Shown: positions 1 through 5,165 of the stretch, in pieces
How positions within the stretch are numbered: the stretch's first letter is position 1
Layout of the letters: every line of letters starts with the position of its first letter
Assembly: GCA_016932295.1 (NCBI GenBank)
Contig: JAFGDC010000576.1
Span: forward strand, 1-5,534
Origin: a candidate division CSSED10-310 bacterium
Lineage (GTDB): Bacteria > CSSED10-310 > JAFGDC01
Direction: 5' to 3'
Length of the DNA stretch: 5,534 nt
Position numbers and translations under genes: made by a program
Notes under the pieces: model-generated
Database searches by the model: none
What the model saw: only the letters and a program-made list of their open reading frames with translations
Told to the model about the DNA's origin: nothing

Positions 1-1326
1 ATCCGGCGCAACCTGATCACGCGCAACAGCGGCATAATGGGCGGCGGCGGGATAACCATATTCGGCGGCGCCGACGGGTATGAACTTGCCGGTAATCGCA
101 TCTGCGGCAACCTGTCCTCCTGGAGCGGCGGCGGTGTTTCCCACTTCGGCCGCAGTGACGGCGGCCTGATCGAAGCCAACGAGATCATCTTCAACGAGGT
201 GTTCTACGGCGGCAACCAGGGAGGGAACGGCGGAGGCCTCTCGGTGGCCGGCGAGCCGCCGGTGGGTGACGATCCCCTTGGACCCGGTACCGGCTCCGTG
301 ATGATCAATGCCAACCTCATTCAGGGGAATCTGGCCGGTTCCAACAACGGTGGTGGAATCAGTGTGCTTCGCGCCAACGGCATGGATGTCCTGACCGCCG
401 GCTCGCCGCCGATGGACTGGTATACAATTGACATCACCAATAACATCATCGCCAACAACACGGCGGCATACACCGGCGGCGCCATATCCCTTCAGGATGC
501 GGCCCGGGTCAGAATCATGCATGACACCATCACCGGCAACGACACGACAGCAACCGGTCAAGCCGCTTTTACCACCGGCGCGTATGACCAGTCGGTACCG
601 CACGTGGCGGGTCTGGCGGCCTATGTCCACAGTCCGGCGTTGCTGTCTGCAATCGGCGCTGGGGTGGATCCTGAATACGCCGGTTTCGCCAATCCCATCC
701 TGGAGAACACCATCCTTGCGCACAATCGCGCCTTCTATTGGGAGGCGGATTTGAACAATGGTCTGGGCGGTCTGCTGCCGGCGCTCGGGCGCTACTGGGA
801 TCTGGGCGTGCTGGGTGGGGACGGCAGTGAGCGACTCGATCCCCGGTTTTGCCTGCTGACGGCGATTACTGAGTATCATCCGAGCAATCAGGCCGGGGCG
901 GCTGGATTCGTGGCGGATTACAGTAACGACTACCTCACCGCCGCCACCATCGATGAGGGCGGCACCTTCATCTCGGTGACCCTGGAGCCGCTCACCACGC
1001 TCTACGGCGATTATCACCTGCGCGATACATCGCCGGTCATCGACGCCGGCGATGCCGCCGGTTCAGCCATGGTGTCGCGTCTGCAGTGGGATGTCGATTT
1101 CGAGGTCAGGCCTTCGCAAGGAGCCCCGGATATCGGCGCCGATGAATTCACTCACGCGGCGCGCGGGTTCGATGGGCTGGGGGAACCAGGAGGGTTCACT
1201 CCGATAACGCGTAACACTTCTCGGATTCGACTTGACGAATTTGGAGACAGCCGTCTCCAGCCGGCGCGATCCTATCCGCCGCAATCCATTTCCTTGAATC
1301 CTATCTCATCCGTGGGGGGATACTGA
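1..1326 (+). CDS. Right-handed parallel beta-helix, choice-of-anchor-Q-like exported protein (5' end missing)
   Basis: The frame is open from the first base, so the N-terminus lies upstream; 441 residues are visible. The visible part is a ladder of short degenerate repeats of the type I-x-x-N-x-I-x-x-N-x-A...GGGI, seen at about nt 1-54, 79-150, 166-252, 295-381 and 418-543, with a last rung near nt 703-753 (ENTILAHNRA). This is typical of PbH1/pectate-lyase-like beta-helices. It ends in YHLRDTSPVIDAG (nt 1012-1050) and GAPDIGADEF (nt 1120-1149), the signature I associate with choice-of-anchor-Q surface proteins. A polar 58-residue tail follows (nt 1150-1323), with no LPXTG, PEP-CTERM or transmembrane anchor. 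No catalytic residues can be assigned, so an adhesive or structural surface role is more likely than an enzymatic one. The stop lies 2 bases before the next ATG, so the gene is probably co-transcribed with the copper-protein genes. The fold is fairly certain; the function is not. Confidence 0.88.
   Translation: MRRNLITRNSGIMGGGGITIFGGADGYELAGNRICGNLSSWSGGGVSHFGRSDGGLIEANEIIFNEVFYGGNQGGNGGGLSVAGEPPVGDDPLGPGTGSVMINANLIQGNLAGSNNGGGISVLRANGMDVLTAGSPPMDWYTIDITNNIIANNTAAYTGGAISLQDAARVRIMHDTITGNDTTATGQAAFTTGAYDQSVPHVAGLAAYVHSPALLSAIGAGVDPEYAGFANPILENTILAHNRAFYWEADLNNGLGGLLPALGRYWDLGVLGGDGSERLDPRFCLLTAITEYHPSNQAGAAGFVADYSNDYLTAATIDEGGTFISVTLEPLTTLYGDYHLRDTSPVIDAGDAAGSAMVSRLQWDVDFEVRPSQGAPDIGADEFTHAARGFDGLGEPGGFTPITRNTSRIRLDEFGDSRLQPARSYPPQSISLNPISSVGGY
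1242..1259 (+). other. Perfect 7-bp hairpin in the 3' coding end of the beta-helix gene
   Basis: TGGAGAC and GTCTCCA are separated by the four bases AGCC, forming a 7-bp stem about 70 bases before the start of the first cupredoxin gene. No T-run follows, so it does not look like an intrinsic terminator. It could act as an mRNA processing or stability element between the beta-helix gene and the copper-protein genes, or it could be chance. It lies in the unexplained C-terminal tail of the beta-helix protein. Confidence 0.35.
1314..1320 (+). promoter_or_regulatory. Ribosome binding site for the gene at 1329
   Basis: A GGGGGGA purine run sits 8 bases before ATG 1329, inside the last codons of the preceding gene. 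It supports the ATG at 1329, which is directly followed by a good signal peptide. The close packing suggests translational coupling. Confidence 0.6.
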
Positions 1327-1328
1327 TC

Positions 1329-2516
1329 ATGAAATATTCAATAATGCTGATCATCACGCTTCTGCTGGCAGGCGTCGTACCGGTTGCCGCGGAAGTGTTC
1401 GTACAATGTCCTGGCGATTTCGACGGTGATGCGGTTCCCGATTCGGTGGACCCTGCCCATCCCAATGCCGTCTGTGCGCATCTCGCCGCCGGTGACGGTT
1501 TCGTCAACATGGCGGATGGAAGGCTCCAGTATGTATTCGGTTTTTCGGATGTGACCGGGCTGCCGCCCGAACAGGTGATGCAGTACGCAATGATGGGCGC
1601 CAATCTGCCGGCGCCGACCATCTCGGTCAAGGAGGGGCAGGAGCTGTACCTCACCCTCACCAATGTCGGCATGATGATGCGTCCGGATCTCTTCGATCCA
1701 CATTCGGTCCACTGGCATGGTTTCGCCAATGCCGCCTCTATTTTCGACGGCCTTCCGGAGACTTCGATCTCAGTCAACATGGGCTCCAGCCTGACCTACT
1801 ACTACAAGGTGAACGAACCGGGCACCTACATGTATCACTGCCATGTGGAAGCGGCCGAGCACATGCAGATGGGCATGCTGGGCAACCTGTACGTCCTGCC
1901 GGCTCAGAACGATCTTCCGGACGGCACCGACCTGGCGGGGTTCACGCATCACACCGGATATACCTACGCCTACAACGATGGTGACGGTTCCACCTATTAC
2001 GATGTCGATTATCCCATACAGATCGCCGCGTTCGATCCCGTGTTCCATGATGCGAGCCTGAATGTCCAACCGCTGCCATTTGCCCTCATGAACGATACAT
2101 ACCCGCTGCTGAACGGCCGCGGCTATCCGGACACGATCATCGACGCGCCTCTCGCCAACAGCATGGACGGTCGTTTGTCCCAACCGGTCGATTCGCTCAT
2201 CGAAGCCGCGGCCGGCGACCGCATACTTCTGCGCATTTCCAGTCTTTCCACCATCAGCTACTTCACCCTGCGCAGCATCGGCCCGCCGTTCCAGGTGGTG
2301 GGGAAGAGCGCCAGGATCCTGCGCGGTCCGGACGGCAGGAATCTCTACTACACCTCCAATTCCGTCACCCTGGGCGGCGGTGAATCCATCGATGCCATCA
2401 TCGATACAACGGGAGCGAGGCCGGGGGTGTACTTCATCTATGCATCGAATCTCTATGCGTTGAGCAATGACAGCGAGGATTTCGGCGGGATGATGACCGA
2501 AATCCATCTTTACTGA
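1329..2516 (+). CDS. Two-domain multicopper-oxidase-like protein with T1 copper and half a trinuclear site
   Basis: An exported 395-residue protein. Residues 1-21 form a signal peptide (MK, hydrophobic core, VAA-EV cleavage). A short segment between C27 and C49 carries a calcium-loop-like acidic motif, D30-x-D-x-D34-xxx-D38-xx-D41. The first cupredoxin domain (about 65-190) has HSVHWHG at 125-131 and YHCH at 169-172 followed by H178 and M183. By analogy with two-domain laccases, H125, C171, H178 and M183 form a type 1 copper site, and H128, H130, H170 and H172 are half of a trinuclear cluster. The second cupredoxin domain (about 225-395) aligns with the next two genes but has no copper ligands: positions matching HPFHTHG and WHSH of the next gene are occupied by Y311, L314, S316, Y371 and S373. 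Alone it should not hold a full trinuclear site, so the partner half must come from elsewhere. If active, it would oxidise a substrate or metal ion in the periplasm or outside the cell; the substrate is unknown. The domain is rich in methionine (11 between residues 84 and 183). Confidence 0.93.
   Translation: MKYSIMLIITLLLAGVVPVAAEVFVQCPGDFDGDAVPDSVDPAHPNAVCAHLAAGDGFVNMADGRLQYVFGFSDVTGLPPEQVMQYAMMGANLPAPTISVKEGQELYLTLTNVGMMMRPDLFDPHSVHWHGFANAASIFDGLPETSISVNMGSSLTYYYKVNEPGTYMYHCHVEAAEHMQMGMLGNLYVLPAQNDLPDGTDLAGFTHHTGYTYAYNDGDGSTYYDVDYPIQIAAFDPVFHDASLNVQPLPFALMNDTYPLLNGRGYPDTIIDAPLANSMDGRLSQPVDSLIEAAAGDRILLRISSLSTISYFTLRSIGPPFQVVGKSARILRGPDGRNLYYTSNSVTLGGGESIDAIIDTTGARPGVYFIYASNLYALSNDSEDFGGMMTEIHLY
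1416..1451 (+). other. Calcium-loop-like motif in the N-terminus of the first cupredoxin protein
   Basis: Residues 30-41 read D-x-D-G-D-xx-P-D-xx-D, resembling thrombospondin type 3 or dockerin-type calcium loops. The flanking cysteines C27 and C49 could form a disulfide after export. Calcium binding is inferred from the acidic spacing only. Confidence 0.45.
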
Positions 2517-2518
2517 GT

Positions 2519-2523
2519 GGGGT
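2519..2523 (+). promoter_or_regulatory. Weak ribosome binding site for the gene at 2530
   Basis: GGGGT lies in the 13-base gap between the TGA ending at 2516 and ATG 2530, about 6 bases from the start. The match to a Shine-Dalgarno sequence is modest, so coupling to translation of the upstream gene is likely. Confidence 0.45.
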
Positions 2524-2529
2524 AACGTC

Positions 2530-3852
2530 ATGAAATACACAGGTGTTATCGTAACATGTCTCTCTTTGGGTCTTGCTCTGGCCACGGGCATCGCCGTCGA
2601 GGCGGCCATTCCGGGAATCCAGGGCACCACCTTCAACCTCGTCTCCGGCGAGGGGTACATTTCCACGGGTGACGGGCTCCAGTTGCTGATCTGGGGTTAT
2701 GGAGCCGTCGGAGATCCATCCCAATACCCGGGACCAACATTGATCGTCCAGGAAGGGGCGGTTATCACCGTCAATCTCACCAATGACCTGAACCAGAGCA
2801 CGTCCATTGTCTTCCCGGGGCAGATGGGAGTCATCGCCACCGGCGGCACTCCCGGAGTCATGACCAGGGAGGCTGCGCCAGGTGGAACGGTTTCCTATCA
2901 ATTCACCGCCACGCGGCCGGGCACGTACATGTATCACAGCGGCACCGAGCCTGATCTGCAGGTGGAACTGGGCCTGGTGGGCGCATTGATCGTCCGGCCA
3001 GCAGCAGGCCCGGGATTGGCTTACAATCACCCCGACTCGGCCTATGACAGGGAATACCTGTTCCTGCTCACAGAAATGGATGTCGATGTCCATCAGAAAG
3101 CCGCGCTTGGACTGTGGAATCAAATAGATTTAAACGAATATTGGCCGGTTTACTGGTTCATCAACGGCCGCAACGCTCCCGATACGATGGCTTCCGCCTA
3201 CGCTCAGTGGCTGCCTCATCAACCCTATAACAGCATGGTGCGCATGCATCCAGGTGAGAAGGTGCTGCTCCGGCTCATCGGCGCCGGTCGCGAACCACAT
3301 CCCTTCCATACTCATGGCAACCATGTCAGGGTCATCGCCAAGGACGGCGTCCTGCAACGCAGCGCCGGGGCGGCTGGAATCGATCTGGCGGAATTGCACT
3401 TCACCTGCACCGTGTATCCGGGCGGCACGGCGGACGGCCTGTTCGAATGGACCGGTGCACAGTTGGGTTGGGACATCTATGGGCACCAGCATGATCTCGA
3501 CCTGGACCCGGTGGGTGATTTCCCCGGCCCGGAGGATATCGATCACAACGGCAACGGACTGATGGATGTCGTGCCGCTCGAACCGGAAGAGGATCCCGCC
3601 GAACACGGCAGACCGTTCCCGGTACTGCTGCCGGATGCCAAGGACCTTGCCTTTGGCGCGACCTACAGTGGCAGTCCGTATCTTGGTACCTTCGGGTACC
3701 TTCCTCCAGGTCAAGGCGGGTTCAACCTGAATGCCGGTTATTTTTACATGTGGCATTCCCATTCGGAAAAAGAAATGACCAACTATGACATTTTCCCCGG
3801 CGGGCTCATGACCATGCTCATCGTCGAGCCGCCGGATGTCTATATACCCTAG
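2530..3852 (+). CDS. Cupredoxin/multicopper-oxidase-like paralog with the reciprocal half trinuclear site and no T1 cysteine
   Basis: A 440-residue exported protein; the signal peptide ends near residues 22-26. In the first cupredoxin domain (about 40-157) the histidine motifs are gone: the HWHG position reads VFPG (94-97), and YHCH reads YHSG (135-138). Gapless alignment to the previous protein gives C171 to S137, H172 to G138, H178 to Q144 and M183 to L149. The second domain (about 205-435) keeps HPFHTHG (257-263) and WHSH (408-411), so H260, H262, H409 and H411 match the four trinuclear ligands of a multicopper-oxidase C-terminal domain. S410 replaces the type 1 cysteine. Between the two motifs lies a long segment with WTGAQLGWDIYGHQHD (307-322) and a calcium-loop-like D-x-D-x-N-G-N-G-xx-D (336-346). 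By itself the protein lacks both a T1 copper and a full trinuclear cluster. It probably acts as a partner of the preceding protein or as a non-enzymatic copper-binding subunit. It sits 13 bases after the preceding gene. Confidence 0.93.
   Translation: MKYTGVIVTCLSLGLALATGIAVEAAIPGIQGTTFNLVSGEGYISTGDGLQLLIWGYGAVGDPSQYPGPTLIVQEGAVITVNLTNDLNQSTSIVFPGQMGVIATGGTPGVMTREAAPGGTVSYQFTATRPGTYMYHSGTEPDLQVELGLVGALIVRPAAGPGLAYNHPDSAYDREYLFLLTEMDVDVHQKAALGLWNQIDLNEYWPVYWFINGRNAPDTMASAYAQWLPHQPYNSMVRMHPGEKVLLRLIGAGREPHPFHTHGNHVRVIAKDGVLQRSAGAAGIDLAELHFTCTVYPGGTADGLFEWTGAQLGWDIYGHQHDLDLDPVGDFPGPEDIDHNGNGLMDVVPLEPEEDPAEHGRPFPVLLPDAKDLAFGATYSGSPYLGTFGYLPPGQGGFNLNAGYFYMWHSHSEKEMTNYDIFPGGLMTMLIVEPPDVYIP
3535..3567 (+). 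other. Second calcium-loop-like motif, inside the second cupredoxin domain of the middle paralog
   Basis: Residues 336-346 read D-I-D-H-N-G-N-G-L-M-D, an EF-hand/dockerin-like pattern of oxygen ligands. It lies in a long insertion between the two histidine motifs, close to H319 and H321. Its role is inferred; it could rigidify the insertion or bind a metal. Confidence 0.4.
3685..3700 (+). other. C(UUCG)G tetraloop hairpin inside the middle cupredoxin gene
   Basis: GGTACC, TTCG, GGTACC form a 6-bp stem closed by C-G around a UUCG loop, an unusually stable RNA tetraloop class. It lies about 150 bases before the stop. It may slow ribosomes or stabilise mRNA, or it may be a by-product of the codons used. 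Confidence 0.4.
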
Positions 3853-3855
3853 TGG

Positions 3856-3861
3856 AGGAGG
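3856..3861 (+). promoter_or_regulatory. Strong ribosome binding site that decides the start at 3867
   Basis: AGGAGG lies 5 bases before ATG 3867. An in-frame GTG at 3852 overlaps the previous stop codon by one base, but this Shine-Dalgarno sequence would then lie inside the coding region and nothing similar lies at a suitable distance upstream of the GTG. Starting at 3867 gives an MK... signal peptide like those of the two paralogs. Confidence 0.8.
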
Positions 3862-3866
3862 CTGTC

Positions 3867-5165
3867 ATGAAACACAATACGCACCACCATATCATTGCCG
3901 CTGTCCTGCTGAGCATGGCCATACTGCCTGCGGTGCAGGGCGCCGATTACTTCCTGAGGGCGGAGGAGTACGTCCGCGTCATGCCGGACGGAGCCGCTGT
4001 CACCATGTGGGGCTATGCCCTTGATTCCAGCTTCTCGGCCGGCGACGGCGTTCCCACTTCGCCCGGACCCGTTTTGACCGTTCCACCGGGAGATTCCAGC
4101 CTCACCCTTTTTCTCGACAACAACCTGGCCGTGGCCACCTCACTGATGGTGATGGGACAGACCACGCCTCATCCCCGGCGACTCGATGACGGGCGGGCCC
4201 GGGCATTCACAGCAGAAATACCGGCCGGCAACGTGACCCCGGCCAAGTATCGTTGGACCGGGCTACGGCCCGGTACCTACCTGTACCAGAGCGGGAGTCA
4301 TCCGGCGGTGCAGGTTCAAATGGGACTGTACGGCGCGGCCGTGGTGGATTACCTGCCGGGGCAGGCTTACGATCATCCGGAAGGGGCGTATGACAATGAG
4401 GTAGTACTGTTGCTGAGTGAAATCGACCCGCGACTTCATGCCGCGGTCGCCGGAGGTGAATACGGTCCAGGTCGAGCCGTGACCAGCACCATCGACTACA
4501 CGCCCAGATATTTCCTTTTCAACGGTCAGACGTTCGCGGATGCCTCTTCCATACAGGCTGGTGTACCGGGTCAGCGCACCCTGGTCCGATTCCTGAACGC
4601 CGGTCTTGAAACCCACACCCCGATGCTGCTGGGGGCGGCGATGACCCTCATCGCCGAGGATGGATATCCTCGTTCCCATTGGACCGAATCATACTCGCTG
4701 CTGCTTCCCGCGGGGGGTACCATGGATGCCGTGATGCAGGTGGATACGGCAGGGTATTATACCCTCATTGACAGGAGCCTGAATGTGCGCGACGACAAAC
4801 GCCCGGGCGGCATGATGGTCTATTTGGCATTCGCCGGGGATGGTTACCGGCGACTGCAGATCGTCAGGAGTGGCAGGGGCTTGGGATCCATCGAGGTGGT
4901 CGGACTCCCCGGCGGCATTTCCTGTGGAGATGATTGTGAAGAGGAGTATATCGCCGGAACGGAGGTGCTCCTGCGTGCATTGGCGGAACCCGGTCACAGG
5001 TTCGCGGGCTGGTCCGGGGGGGGCTGTACCGGCACCGGTGATTGTCTGATCAGGCTTGATGATGATGTTCGGATCAAGGCTGGCTTTTTCCCTGACAAGA
5101 AACAGAAACCGGCGTTCAGGTCTCTTGGCGCTGTTACGGGAGGATTCACATCATGGGGCGGGTGA
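3867..5165 (+). CDS. Copper-ligand-free cupredoxin paralog with a C-terminal InlB-B-like four-cysteine repeat
   Basis: A 432-residue exported protein; the signal peptide ends near residues 25-26 (VQG-AD). Two cupredoxin domains (about 35-162 and 213-323) align with the upstream gene, sharing AYDHPEGAYDNE (compare AYNHPDSAYDRE) and GTYLYQSG (compare GTYMYHSG). All expected copper ligands are lost: Q141, S142, G143, Q149 and L154 occupy the HCH/H/M positions. H250-T-P-M-L-L-G replaces HPFHTHG, keeping only the first histidine, and T299 and I301 replace the HSH pair. Residues about 328-408 form an extra domain with GLGSIEV...GGISCGDDC, GTEV, FAGWSG and C387/C393. This resembles the divergent InlB B-repeat family of bacterial surface proteins, with two likely disulfides among C353, C357, C387 and C393. 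The protein is probably structural or a scaffold, perhaps linking the cupredoxin proteins to the envelope. The last 13 bases overlap the next gene. Confidence 0.92.
   Translation: MKHNTHHHIIAAVLLSMAILPAVQGADYFLRAEEYVRVMPDGAAVTMWGYALDSSFSAGDGVPTSPGPVLTVPPGDSSLTLFLDNNLAVATSLMVMGQTTPHPRRLDDGRARAFTAEIPAGNVTPAKYRWTGLRPGTYLYQSGSHPAVQVQMGLYGAAVVDYLPGQAYDHPEGAYDNEVVLLLSEIDPRLHAAVAGGEYGPGRAVTSTIDYTPRYFLFNGQTFADASSIQAGVPGQRTLVRFLNAGLETHTPMLLGAAMTLIAEDGYPRSHWTESYSLLLPAGGTMDAVMQVDTAGYYTLIDRSLNVRDDKRPGGMMVYLAFAGDGYRRLQIVRSGRGLGSIEVVGLPGGISCGDDCEEEYIAGTEVLLRALAEPGHRFAGWSGGGCTGTGDCLIRLDDDVRIKAGFFPDKKQKPAFRSLGAVTGGFTSWGG
4257..4274 (+). other. C(UACG)G tetraloop hairpin inside the third cupredoxin gene
   Basis: ACCGGGC, TACG, GCCCGGT form a perfect 7-bp stem with a UNCG-class loop closed by C-G. 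It is the second UNCG hairpin in the cluster and encodes the conserved TGLRPG stretch, so coding constraint in GC-rich DNA is a plausible alternative explanation. Confidence 0.4.
4848..5090 (+). other. InlB-B-like four-cysteine repeat domain
   Basis: Residues 328-408 of the third cupredoxin protein follow the pattern G-x-G-x-I-x-V...GI-x-C-G-xx-C...Y-xx-GT-x-V-x-L-x-A...F-x-GWSG...C-x-GTG-x-C...V-x-I-x-A-x-F. This is the divergent InlB B-repeat layout found in bacterial surface proteins. Only one copy is present, whereas such repeats often come in tandem. A G8 run (5016-5023) falls in the GWSGGGC segment. Confidence 0.75.
5138..5144 (+). promoter_or_regulatory. Ribosome binding site for the gene at 5153
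   Basis: GGGAGGA sits 8 bases before ATG 5153, inside the end of the upstream gene. It supports a real start despite the 13-base overlap and points to coupled translation. Confidence 0.7.

Noticed and set aside
1242..1259. Intrinsic terminator between the beta-helix gene and the cupredoxin genes
   Set aside because: The 7-bp hairpin is not followed by a T-run and lies inside coding sequence; the genes are 2 bases apart, which favours co-transcription.
1232..1260. TTGACG resembling a promoter -35 box upstream of the first cupredoxin gene
   Set aside because: No -10-like hexamer lies 16-18 bases downstream (CTCCAG there), so an internal promoter is not supported.
2536..2565. Possible lipoprotein signal in the middle paralog (cysteine at residue 10)
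   Set aside because: The cysteine lies too early, inside the hydrophobic core, and the preceding residues I-V-T do not form a lipobox; a normal cleaved signal peptide fits better.
1770..2666. Long open frame on the - strand (298 codons) opposite the first cupredoxin gene
   Set aside because: It lies opposite a clear homologous gene and spans the junction of two genes. Its translation is Arg-, His- and Val-rich with no recognisable motif, as expected for an antisense shadow in GC-rich DNA. The same applies to the - strand frames at 1063-1284, 1301-1780, 2434-3123, 3130-3762, 4263-4679 and 4689-5272.
3852..3866. GTG start at 3852 for the third cupredoxin gene
   Set aside because: It would place the strong AGGAGG inside the coding region and add MEEAV before a normal signal peptide. 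ATG 3867 with 5-base spacing fits better and matches the MK starts of the paralogs.
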